Assembly: GCF_934754935.1 (NCBI RefSeq)
Contig: NZ_CAKVJB010000004.1
Coordinates: 19,695 to 83,694, forward strand
DNA: 64,000 nt
Source of the DNA: an uncultured Holdemanella sp.
GTDB lineage: Bacteria > Bacillota_I > Bacilli_A > Erysipelotrichales > Erysipelotrichaceae
Reading direction: 5' to 3'
Notes under the pieces: model-generated
The model's input: the letters and a program-made list of their open reading frames with translations, nothing else
What the model was told of the DNA's origin: nothing
Database searches by the model: none
Program-made: the position numbers and the translations under genes
Part shown: positions 42,163 to 49,703 of the stretch, piece after piece
Numbering within the stretch: the first letter of the stretch is position 1
Layout: the number at the start of each line of letters is the position of its first letter

Positions 42163-42873
42163 ATGATTGTTTTACCAGCAATAGATATATTAGATGGAAA
42201 GCCGGTTCGTTTATATCAAGGCGATTATGGTCAGTCAAAATGTGTGGCAGAAGATGTATTGGCTTGCGCAAAAACCTTTGAAAAAGAAAAGGCCAGTTAT
42301 TTGCACGTGGTTGATTTAAATGGCGCCAAAGAAGGCAGTCGAGTGAATGCCGGTTTGATTTGTGAAATTGTAAAGACTTGTCGTTTGCCGATTGAAGTCG
42401 GTGGCGGAATTCGTACTATGGAAGCTATTGATTTTTATATTGAAAATGGTGTATCCAGAGTAATTCTAGGAACTTCAGCTATCCAGGATATTGGCTTATT
42501 AAAAGATGCAATTAAAAAATATGGTTCAAAGATTGCGGTTGGCTTAGATTGTAAAGATGGTTATGTCTGTACTTCAGGTTGGCTAGAAACAAGTCGAGAA
42601 TATTATTTGGATTTTGCGAAAAGAATGGAAGAAATTGGTGTAAAGACATTGATTTGTACAGATATTTCAAAGGATGGTACATTACAAGGACCGAATTTTG
42701 AGATGTTAGAAGCGCTTAAGAATCATGTATCGTGTAACATCATTGCCTCAGGTGGTGTGCGTGATTTGTCACACATTCAAAAATGTAAAGATCTAGGGTT
42801 GTATGGGGTCATTGCCGGTAAGGCAATTTATGAAAAAACATTAGATTTGAAAGAGGCGATCAGCATATGTTGA
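42163..42873 (+). CDS. hisA: ProFAR isomerase
   Basis: TIM-barrel isomerase, 236 aa, opening the ribose of ProFAR to PRFAR. PAIDILDGKPVRLYQGDY carries the first catalytic Asp, GGGIRTME and ASGGVRDL the phosphate sites, and CTDISKDGTLQGPN the second catalytic Asp. Overlaps hisF by 7 nt. Confidence 0.95.
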   Translation: MIVLPAIDILDGKPVRLYQGDYGQSKCVAEDVLACAKTFEKEKASYLHVVDLNGAKEGSRVNAGLICEIVKTCRLPIEVGGGIRTMEAIDFYIENGVSRVILGTSAIQDIGLLKDAIKKYGSKIAVGLDCKDGYVCTSGWLETSREYYLDFAKRMEEIGVKTLICTDISKDGTLQGPNFEMLEALKNHVSCNIIASGGVRDLSHIQKCKDLGLYGVIAGKAIYEKTLDLKEAISIC

Positions 42874-43622
42874 CAAAAAGAATCATACCTTGTTTAGATG
42901 TAAAAGATGGTCAAGTTGTCAAAGGCATACATTTTGTGGGTTTGAAAGAAGTGGGAGATCCAGTCGCCTTAGCGAAAAAATATTATTTAGATGGTGCCGA
43001 TGAATTGGTGTTTTTAGATATTAGTGCAACGGTAGAAAAAAGAAAAACAATGGTCGATGTTGTTAGGCGTGTCGCAAAAGAAATATTTATTCCTTTTACA
43101 GTAGGTGGAGGTATTTCTACCATTGAAGATGTACATGCTATGTTGATGGCTGGAGCTGATAAGGTAAGTTTAAATAGTGCAGCCATTCGAAATCCTTCTT
43201 TAATTGAAGAGGCTAGTAAACGATTTGGCAATCAATGTATCGTATTGGCTGTGGATGCAAAAAAAAGAGCCGATAATACAGGTTGGAATGTGTATGTAGA
43301 AGGTGGAAGAAAAGATACAGGAATCGATTGTATGGAATGGATCTTAAAGGGTGTATCTTTAGGTGCAGGAGAAATTTTGTTGACAAGTATGGATGCGGAT
43401 GGCACTAAAGATGGTTTTGACTTAGAGTTATATAAAGCTGTTTCTAGAATTGTAAATGTTCCTGTGATTGCTTCTGGGGGATGTGGTAAATTAGAAGATT
43501 TTAAATCGGCATTAGAAGTGAGTGATGCGGCACTTGCGGCTAGTATTTTTCATTATGAAGAATCTAGTGTTCAAAATGTAAAGAAATATCTAAAAGAAGA
43601 AGGAGTTGCGGTTAGACTATGA
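42867..43622 (+). CDS. hisF: Imidazole glycerol phosphate synthase, cyclase subunit
   Basis: TIM-barrel cyclase, 251 aa, making imidazole glycerol phosphate and AICAR with HisH. RIIPCLDVKDGQVVKG holds the catalytic Asp, FTVGGGIST and ASGGCGKLEDF bind phosphate, and LLTSMDADGTKDG the second Asp. Overlaps hisI by 4 nt. Confidence 0.96.
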   Translation: MLTKRIIPCLDVKDGQVVKGIHFVGLKEVGDPVALAKKYYLDGADELVFLDISATVEKRKTMVDVVRRVAKEIFIPFTVGGGISTIEDVHAMLMAGADKVSLNSAAIRNPSLIEEASKRFGNQCIVLAVDAKKRADNTGWNVYVEGGRKDTGIDCMEWILKGVSLGAGEILLTSMDADGTKDGFDLELYKAVSRIVNVPVIASGGCGKLEDFKSALEVSDAALAASIFHYEESSVQNVKKYLKEEGVAVRL

Positions 43623-43951
43623 TACAGTTGGATTTTAAGAAACAAAATGGCTTGATTCCTTGTATCGTTCAGGATGTGGAAACAAAAAAAGTGCTTATGC
43701 TCGCATATATGAATGAGGAAAGTTATAAACAAACAGTTGAAACAAAACTTGCCACTTATTATTCTCGTTCAAGACAAAGTTTATGGGTTAAAGGAGAAAC
43801 GAGTGGTCATTATCAGCATGTGAAAAAGATTCGCATTGATTGTGATGAAGATACGATACTATTAGAAGTTAAACAAGTAGGTGCTGCATGTCATACAGGG
43901 CATTATTCTTGTTTTTATAGAGATGAAAATGGAGATTGTGTAGATGAGTGA
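43619..43951 (+). CDS. hisI: Phosphoribosyl-AMP cyclohydrolase
   Basis: Zn/Mg enzyme, 110 aa, hydrolysing phosphoribosyl-AMP. YMNEESYKQT, YYSRSRQSLWVKGETSGHYQ and RIDCDEDTILLEV with Cys ligands (AACHTGHYSCFYR) are complete. Only the cyclohydrolase domain is present. The HisE pyrophosphohydrolase domain often fused behind it is absent, and a Nudix gene overlaps the stop by 8 nt instead. Confidence 0.95.
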   Translation: MIQLDFKKQNGLIPCIVQDVETKKVLMLAYMNEESYKQTVETKLATYYSRSRQSLWVKGETSGHYQHVKKIRIDCDEDTILLEVKQVGAACHTGHYSCFYRDENGDCVDE

Positions 43952-44450
43952 ATTTATTGATTTGTATGATCGAAATCGGAATTTATTAAATAAAGAAGTA
44001 GATCGCAAAACCTATTTGTTTCAGCCTGGAGAATTTATGATGTATGTCTTGGCTATTTTGGAGAATGAAGAAGGAAAATTCTTGGTTACACAAAGAGCTC
44101 TCAATAAAAAATGGGCTGCTGGACATTGGGAAATGCCTGGTGGAGGTGCTAAAAGTAAAGAATCAAGTTTAGATGCGATCAAGCGTGAAGTTAAGGAAGA
44201 AACGAATCTGGACGTAAAAAATGGTCGAGTTGTTTATTCTTATTTTAATGAGGATAATGATCGACATGATAATTATTTTGTGGATATTTATCATTTTAAG
44301 TTTGACTTTGATTTAAGTGATGTGACAATTCATAAAAATGAAAGTATAGATTGTAAGTGTGTTACTATAGAAGAATTGATTTCAATGAATCAAGAACAAT
44401 CTTTTTTGCATTATGAAAGAATTATGAAGGCTTTACAACAAGAAAAATAA
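43944..44450 (+). CDS. Nudix hydrolase at the end of the his operon
   Basis: 168 aa. The Nudix box at residues 67-89 reads G-x5-E-x7-REVKEETNL, matching the consensus apart from Asn in place of Gly near the end. Nudix enzymes cleave nucleoside diphosphate-X bonds. It overlaps hisI, so it is made with the pathway. HisE, which removes pyrophosphate from phosphoribosyl-ATP, is missing from this otherwise full gene set, so this protein is a candidate replacement. That role is inference; generic house-cleaning is the alternative. Confidence 0.85.
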   Translation: MSEFIDLYDRNRNLLNKEVDRKTYLFQPGEFMMYVLAILENEEGKFLVTQRALNKKWAAGHWEMPGGGAKSKESSLDAIKREVKEETNLDVKNGRVVYSYFNEDNDRHDNYFVDIYHFKFDFDLSDVTIHKNESIDCKCVTIEELISMNQEQSFLHYERIMKALQQEK

Positions 44451-44470
44451 GATTAAAATATAGGTGTAAG

Positions 44471-44548
44471 TTCTATGACTGAAACACTACCAACTACTTC
44501 CTTTATAGGTCATAGACTGACAGAGGGTAAGCTTGCTTACCCTTTTTA
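44471..44548 (+). ncRNA. Hairpin RNA or terminator region after the his operon
   Basis: TCTATGAC and GTCATAGA enclose about 36 nt, including a pyrimidine-rich stretch (CTACTTCCTTTATAG). A strong terminator follows, GGGTAAG-cttg...CTTACCC with a five-T run (44524-44547). The terminator surely ends the his operon. The preceding stem may be a 3'-UTR-derived small RNA, but no family was recognised. Confidence 0.45.
44524..44548 (+). terminator. his operon terminator
   Basis: GGGTAAGcttgCTTACCC stem plus TTTTT. Confidence 0.9.
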
Positions 44549-44561
44549 TATGTGCTATTAT
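44533..44561 (+). promoter_or_regulatory. Promoter of the structured leader RNA
   Basis: TTGCTT, 17-nt spacer, then TATTAT with an extended TGTGC element, placed within and after the his terminator. A transcript from here would begin near 44567. Confidence 0.6.
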
Positions 44562-44566
44562 TTATT

Positions 44567-44801
44567 TGGCAGTGTGATGAGCTGCCAAAGGGACATGCAG
44601 AGCGTGGTAAACTCTGCGAAGGAAAAGTGGATTAGAGAGTATAGATAAAATGTGGTGGTTTTATCTATACGGAATTTTGTTTGTTTACGAGAACATAATA
44701 ATATTAGATACAAACAAAATTCATGTAATATTTATATGAGGATATAAATATTACAGAAAGCGGTTTAAGGAAGTGATGAAAGCCTTAAACCTCTTTTTTT
44801 T
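44567..44801 (+). ncRNA. Multi-hairpin structured RNA / attenuator leader of unknown class
   Basis: Six stems in a row: GGCAG...CTGCC; GCAGAG...CTCTGC; GTATAGATAAAA...TTTTATCTATAC; GAATTTTGTTTGT...ACAAACAAAATTC; a 13-bp GTAATATTTATAT-gagg-ATATAAATATTAC hairpin; and a terminator GGTTTAAGG...CCTTAAACC with eight T residues. The T-run touches the ribosome binding site of the next gene. This is the layout of a terminator-controlled leader, though it could equally be an independent small RNA. It fills most of the 360-bp gap. No known riboswitch core was recognised. Confidence 0.7.
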
Positions 44802-44810
44802 GGAGGATAT

Positions 44811-45194
44811 ATGAAAATTTCAAATTATTTTGCGAAAGAAAAAATGGATGATGTAACATTCATTCAGACATTTATAGAAAAATTAGATAATTTAACGAAT
44901 GAAGATATTTGTTGGGCAAATTCAGATTTAAGTGAAGATAATGAAAATGTTCAATCTTTATTGATGGAAATGGTTCTTTCTTTTTATGCGACAGATTTAG
45001 TCAACATGAAAGATTGTGAAGATTACTTGGTAAATAAAGAATTTGAAGCGATGTCATTTAAAGAGCTTCAAGCAGCATTGATTCAATTATTTCACAATGA
45101 CAGAGTGCATCCGGATAGTTTGATTCATAATGGAATTGGAAAAAAAGAATTGTTGAATATCTTAAAAGAAATGAATAAACGATTGAGTCATTGA
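44811..45194 (+). CDS. Hypothetical protein, 127 aa
   Basis: Unrecognised small acidic protein, likely all-helical, without membrane segments. GGAGG lies 6 nt before the ATG and directly after the leader terminator. If the leader is an attenuator, this gene is its only obvious target; murI follows after 76 bp with its own TATAAT-like box. The C-terminus (GIGKKELLNILKEMNKRLSH) is the most basic part. Confidence 0.7.
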   Translation: MKISNYFAKEKMDDVTFIQTFIEKLDNLTNEDICWANSDLSEDNENVQSLLMEMVLSFYATDLVNMKDCEDYLVNKEFEAMSFKELQAALIQLFHNDRVHPDSLIHNGIGKKELLNILKEMNKRLSH

Positions 45195-45270
45195 CGCATC
45201 CTGGTTTGAGTACTTGGATGTTTTCTTTATACGTTGTATAATTGAAAAGATGAAAAAAGGAGCGTTTTGT

Positions 45271-46047
45271 ATGAATTCGAAAAGTCCGATTGGTGTTTTT
45301 GATTCAGGATTAGGTGGAATTAGTGTTTTACACACGATGCATTGCTTACTTCCTAATGAAAATTTAATTTATTTAGGAGATAGTAAGTACAATCCTTATG
45401 GAACAAAGACAAAAGAAGAAATCACTAAGCGATGTGTTGCGATATGCGATGAATTTATAAAACAAGATGTAAAGGCAATCGTAATTGCGTGTAATACGGC
45501 AACAAGTGCTTGTGTTAAGTTTCTAAGAGAAAAATATGATGTAGATATCATTGGGATGGAGCCAGCTTTAAAAGTGGCATGTGATCGAGGCGATAATCAA
45601 AGAATTGCGGTATGGGCAACCAAACTTACTTTATCCGAAAAGAAGTTTGCGAATTTGATGGATCGATTTAAAGATGAACATCATATTGTGAAAGTACCTT
45701 GTCCAAAACTGGTAAGAATGGTTGAAGATGATAAATTGGATGATGTAGACCTTGTAGAATCTGTATTAAAAGAGTATTTAGAGGCTTGTGATTATAAAAA
45801 TCTAGATAGTATTGTTCTTGGGTGCACCCATTTTCCTTTTTACACAAAATATTTAGAAAAACTATGTCCAAATATTCATATTATTGAAGGTAGTGTGGGA
45901 ACAACATTGCATACTAAGGATTTGTTGGAACAAAAAAACTTGTTAAATATGAGTGATGAAATAGGAAATATTACTTGGATGAATACAATGGAGTCAAAAA
46001 TAGAATTATCAAAACGCTTATTTAAAATGTTGGAGGTAGAAGCATGA
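45271..46047 (+). CDS. murI: Glutamate racemase
   Basis: Cofactor-free racemase supplying D-glutamate for peptidoglycan, 258 aa. PIGVFDSGLGGISVL holds the substrate-binding Asp-Ser. The two catalytic cysteines are in VIACNTATSA and VLGCTHFPF. The ATG at 45271 has AAGGAG upstream; longer in-frame starts lack one. Overlaps the aminopeptidase gene by 4 nt. Confidence 0.94.
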   Translation: MNSKSPIGVFDSGLGGISVLHTMHCLLPNENLIYLGDSKYNPYGTKTKEEITKRCVAICDEFIKQDVKAIVIACNTATSACVKFLREKYDVDIIGMEPALKVACDRGDNQRIAVWATKLTLSEKKFANLMDRFKDEHHIVKVPCPKLVRMVEDDKLDDVDLVESVLKEYLEACDYKNLDSIVLGCTHFPFYTKYLEKLCPNIHIIEGSVGTTLHTKDLLEQKNLLNMSDEIGNITWMNTMESKIELSKRLFKMLEVEA

Positions 46048-47423
46048 GTGAAGTAGTTTGGAATAAATATTCAAAAGAAGAATTTGAAGATGTTATGAAA
46101 TTCAGTGATGGATACATTGATTTTTTGTCAGATTCTAAAACAGAAAGAGCTTGCGTAAAAAATGCGATCGCATTGGCAAAGTCATATGGTTATCGTGATA
46201 TCAAAGAGGTCATCGAAAATAAAGAAATTTTAAAGGCTCAAGATAAAGTGTATGTAAATATGATGAATAAATCGATTGCGTTGATGCACATTGGTTCAAA
46301 TCCTTTAGAAAAAGGAATGAATATTTTAGGTGCTCATATTGATAGTCCTCGTTTAGATTTAAAACAAAATCCATTATATGAAGATGGAAATCTAGCTTAT
46401 TTAGATACTCACTATTATGGTGGAGTTAAAAAATATCAATGGGTTACTTTACCTTTGGCTATTCATGGTGTTGTTTGCTTAAAAGATGGAACAACTGTTG
46501 ATATTGCGATTGGAGATAAAGAAAGTGATCCAGTATTTGTGATCAGTGATTTGTTGATTCACTTAAGTGCCGATCAATTACAGAAAAAGGCAAATGAAGT
46601 GATTGCCGGGGAAGATTTAAATGTAACAGTTGGATCCATTCCATTGGAAAACGAAGAGAAAGATGCAGTTAAGGCAAATGTAGCTAAGATTTTGAAATCA
46701 ACTTATGGTTTTGAAGAAGAAGATTTTGTTTCAGCTGAATTAGAAGTGGTTCCTGCAGGACGTGCAAGAAGCTGTGGTTTTGATTCAAGTATGGTATTAG
46801 GTTATGGTCATGATGATCGTATTTGTGCTTATACAAGTTTAATGGCTCAATTGGAAGCTGAAAATGTAAAACGTACAGCTGTTTGTCTATTAGTAGATAA
46901 GGAAGAAGTTGGATCTCAAGGAGCAACGGGTATGCATTCTATGTTCTTTGAAAACTTTGTTGCCGAAGTGATGGAATGTATGGGGGATTATTCAGCTTTA
47001 AGTGTGAAACGTGCAATGATGAATTCAACAATGCTTTCAAGTGATGTTAGTGCTGCGCATGATCCAATTTATGCATCGGCATCAAGTCCAAGAAATCAAG
47101 CTGAATTTGGAAAAGGTATCGTATTTAATAAATATACTGGGGCTCGTGGTAAGAGTGGATGTAACGATGCGAATGCTGAATATATCGCATTAATTCGTCG
47201 TATCATGGATGATCACAATGTGGCATGGCAAACAAGTGAACTAGGGAAAGTAGACCAAGGTGGCGGTGGAACAATCGCTTATATTTTGGCAAACTATGGA
47301 ATGCAAGTTATTGATTGTGGTGTAGCATTACATAATATGCATGCGCCATTTGAATTGGCTAGTAAAGCTGATATTTATGAAGCAAAGAAAGGGTATGCAG
47401 CATTCTTAACTTACGAAGGATAA
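46044..47423 (+). CDS. M18-family aminopeptidase
   Basis: Dinuclear Zn aminopeptidase, 459 aa, cytoplasmic. Metal ligands are in GAHIDSPRLDLKQNP (His, Asp), GHDDRICAYT (Asp), VDKEEVGSQGATGM (Glu pair) and the C-terminal ALHNMHAPFE (His). Family members release acidic or neutral N-terminal residues. Translationally coupled to murI and followed after 3 nt by a HAD gene. Confidence 0.92.
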   Translation: MSEVVWNKYSKEEFEDVMKFSDGYIDFLSDSKTERACVKNAIALAKSYGYRDIKEVIENKEILKAQDKVYVNMMNKSIALMHIGSNPLEKGMNILGAHIDSPRLDLKQNPLYEDGNLAYLDTHYYGGVKKYQWVTLPLAIHGVVCLKDGTTVDIAIGDKESDPVFVISDLLIHLSADQLQKKANEVIAGEDLNVTVGSIPLENEEKDAVKANVAKILKSTYGFEEEDFVSAELEVVPAGRARSCGFDSSMVLGYGHDDRICAYTSLMAQLEAENVKRTAVCLLVDKEEVGSQGATGMHSMFFENFVAEVMECMGDYSALSVKRAMMNSTMLSSDVSAAHDPIYASASSPRNQAEFGKGIVFNKYTGARGKSGCNDANAEYIALIRRIMDDHNVAWQTSELGKVDQGGGGTIAYILANYGMQVIDCGVALHNMHAPFELASKADIYEAKKGYAAFLTYEG

Positions 47424-47426
47424 TTT

Positions 47427-48260
47427 ATGGAACCGATAACTTTGATTGCGACAGATTTAGATGGAACTTTCTTAAATTCAAAAAAGAAAGTTTCAGATTT
47501 GAATCGTGATGCAATATCAAAATTGAAAAATCACGGCATTTTATTTGGGATTGCTTCTGGTCGTCCTGTTGAAACAGTACGTGCTATGTTGAAAAGTTGG
47601 CAGATTGAAGATAGCGTCAGTTTTATAATGGGGATGAATGGTGGTGTCTTATATGATTTAAGACAACGCACAAAAGAAGAGTATCATGTACTAGATGGAG
47701 AAGTTGTATTAGATATCATTCATTTCTTTGAAGATCTAGATGTAGATTTCTGGATTTTAGAAGGAGCCACTCGATATACAAATCGTACAAGTATAGAAAC
47801 ACAAGAACATGCTCGAATTTTTGGTGAAACAGAGATTGAAATCGATCTTGAACCATATCTAGAGAATAATACTTGTAATAAGTTGATTATTCATTGTGAT
47901 AAAGAATATATGCCGATTGTATTAGAGCGTGCTAAACAATATAAGAATGAGGCTTGTGTTGGTTTTTTAACAGCCGATAACTTATTAGAGTATGTAGACC
48001 CTAGAATCAATAAGGGATATGGAATTGAAAAGGTCGCAAAGCACTTTGGTGTAAAACTTGAAAACTGTGTTGCGTTTGGAGATGAACAAAATGATATGGA
48101 AATGCTTCAAAAGGTCGGTATGGGAGTCTGCATGAAAAATGGCTCTAAGCAAGTTAAAGAATGTGGTGCATTTGTGAGTGCGTATACAAATGATGAAAGT
48201 GCAGTGGCTCATTTTATTGAAGAAAATATTTTAAAGGAGGACATGGATGTCATACTTTGA
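47427..48260 (+). CDS. Cof-type HAD phosphatase
   Basis: 277 aa HAD-IIB hydrolase. Motif I TDLDGTFLNSK at residues 9-19, motif II IASGRPVETV, conserved Lys in RINKGYGIEKV, motif IV FGDEQNDMEML. Acts on phosphorylated small molecules; candidates range from sugar phosphates to cofactors. It could in principle supply the missing histidinol-phosphate phosphatase, but nothing here shows it. The end overlaps thyA by 14 nt. Confidence 0.88.
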   Translation: MEPITLIATDLDGTFLNSKKKVSDLNRDAISKLKNHGILFGIASGRPVETVRAMLKSWQIEDSVSFIMGMNGGVLYDLRQRTKEEYHVLDGEVVLDIIHFFEDLDVDFWILEGATRYTNRTSIETQEHARIFGETEIEIDLEPYLENNTCNKLIIHCDKEYMPIVLERAKQYKNEACVGFLTADNLLEYVDPRINKGYGIEKVAKHFGVKLENCVAFGDEQNDMEMLQKVGMGVCMKNGSKQVKECGAFVSAYTNDESAVAHFIEENILKEDMDVIL

Positions 48261-49110
48261 TGATGTATATTGCGGATTATGTAAAGATATTTTAGAGAAT
48301 GGAGTTCAAGTGCATAACCGTACAGGAATTGATACGATTAAAATTCCAAGTGCACATTTCCATTTGGATTTAGCCAAAGAATTTCCTATTTTGACAACGA
48401 AACAATTATTTATTCGTCAGGCCGTTACAGAAATGTTATGGATCTATCAAGCACAAAGTAATGATGTTCGTTGGCTTCAAGAAAGAAATGTTCATATTTG
48501 GGATAAATGGGAAATCAATAAAGATGGAGACTGGATCGATGAAAATACAGGGAAGGTATTAAAGCATTTTGATCCAAGTTTTGCTCATACGATTGGAACC
48601 GCTTATGGATATATTGTAAAAAAATATGATTTAATGAATAAGCTTTTGAATTCTTTAAAAAATGATAAAGAAGATCGCAGACGCGTCATTTCTTTATGGC
48701 AAGATAGTGAATTAGATACGGCTGTACTTCCAAGTTGTGTGTGGAGCTCAGAATGGGATGTGACAGATGGTAAATTGAATATTTGGGTTCATCAAAGAAG
48801 TTGTGATGTTCCTTTAGGATTGCCTTTTAATGTTACACAATATGCAGTTTTATTGATGATGGTAGCTCAAGTTACTGGATTAAAACCAGGTACGATCGAT
48901 TGGTCTATCAAGGATGCACATATTTATGTAAACCAGGTTGATGGAATCAAAGAACAGCTGAATCGTTATGAAACAAAGGGTTCTTTACCTGCACCAGAAT
49001 TATGGTTGAATCCGGATATTACAGATTTCTATGATTTTGATCCTACAAAAGATGTTAAGTTGAATGGATACGAGCATATGGGAAAAATTAGTTTTCCTTT
49101 AGCACAATAG
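48247..49110 (+). CDS. thyA: Thymidylate synthase
   Basis: Methylates dUMP to dTMP using methylenetetrahydrofolate, 287 aa. LPSCVWSSEWDV carries the nucleophile Cys, followed by HQRSCDVPLGLPFNVTQYA with its phosphate-binding Arg and Asn residues. AAAGGAGG lies upstream of the ATG. It is followed after 7 nt by DHFR, its classical partner that regenerates tetrahydrofolate. Confidence 0.95.
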   Translation: MSYFDDVYCGLCKDILENGVQVHNRTGIDTIKIPSAHFHLDLAKEFPILTTKQLFIRQAVTEMLWIYQAQSNDVRWLQERNVHIWDKWEINKDGDWIDENTGKVLKHFDPSFAHTIGTAYGYIVKKYDLMNKLLNSLKNDKEDRRRVISLWQDSELDTAVLPSCVWSSEWDVTDGKLNIWVHQRSCDVPLGLPFNVTQYAVLLMMVAQVTGLKPGTIDWSIKDAHIYVNQVDGIKEQLNRYETKGSLPAPELWLNPDITDFYDFDPTKDVKLNGYEHMGKISFPLAQ

Positions 49111-49117
49111 GTGATAT

Positions 49118-49597
49118 ATGAAATTAACATTAATTGCAGCGATTGGTAAAAATCGTGAACTTGGAAAGAATAATGATATGATTTGGCATTTGCCGCAAGA
49201 CTTAAAGTTTTTTAGACAACAAACTTCAGGCCATACGATTGTGATGGGAAGAAAAACATTTGAGAGTCTTCCTGGTAAATTGCCTAAGCGTCATCATGTC
49301 GTTATTTCAAGAACATGTAAAGATCTTGGCGAAGATATTGAGATATGTGAAAGTGTTGAAAAATTCATGAAGCGTTATAAAGATGTGGATGAGGAAATCT
49401 ATTGTATTGGTGGAGGCATGATCTATAGTGAAATGCTAAAGTATGCGACAAGACTTGTGTTAACGCAAATTGATGCCGATGCCGATGCGGAGGTGTATTT
49501 TCCTGAATTTGATGCATCTTTATACAATAAAAAGATTCTTTCAAATATTGAAGAGAATGGTGTTTTCTATCAACATGTTGAATATACTTTAAAATAA
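49118..49597 (+). CDS. folA: Dihydrofolate reductase
   Basis: NADPH-dependent reduction of dihydrofolate, 159 aa. AAIGKNRELGKNNDMIWHLPQDLKFF (family block) carries the Met20-like loop and substrate acid, TIVMGRKTFESLP the NADPH site, and YCIGGGMIYSEML the second NADPH loop. Follows thyA directly and ends at a terminator. Confidence 0.95.
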   Translation: MKLTLIAAIGKNRELGKNNDMIWHLPQDLKFFRQQTSGHTIVMGRKTFESLPGKLPKRHHVVISRTCKDLGEDIEICESVEKFMKRYKDVDEEIYCIGGGMIYSEMLKYATRLVLTQIDADADAEVYFPEFDASLYNKKILSNIEENGVFYQHVEYTLK

Positions 49598-49603
49598 TTA
49601 CTT

Positions 49604-49636
49604 GCAGAGAATATTTTGTGATTCTCTGCTTTTTTG
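49604..49636 (+). terminator. Terminator after folA
   Basis: GCAGAGAAT...ATTCTCTGC 9-bp stem with six T residues. Confidence 0.92.
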
Positions 49637-49703
49637 TTTGGGAATTTTATTGTAAAATAAAACTAGGTTAGATACTATATAATTTTTTGAAAGGAGGATC
49701 ATC

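Noticed and set aside
44567..44801. RNase P RNA, tmRNA or 6S RNA
   Set aside because: The expected RNase P core (GAGGAAAGTCC), the tmRNA tag/CCA end and the 6S rod-like open bubble are all absent; the RNA is a chain of separate hairpins ending in a terminator.
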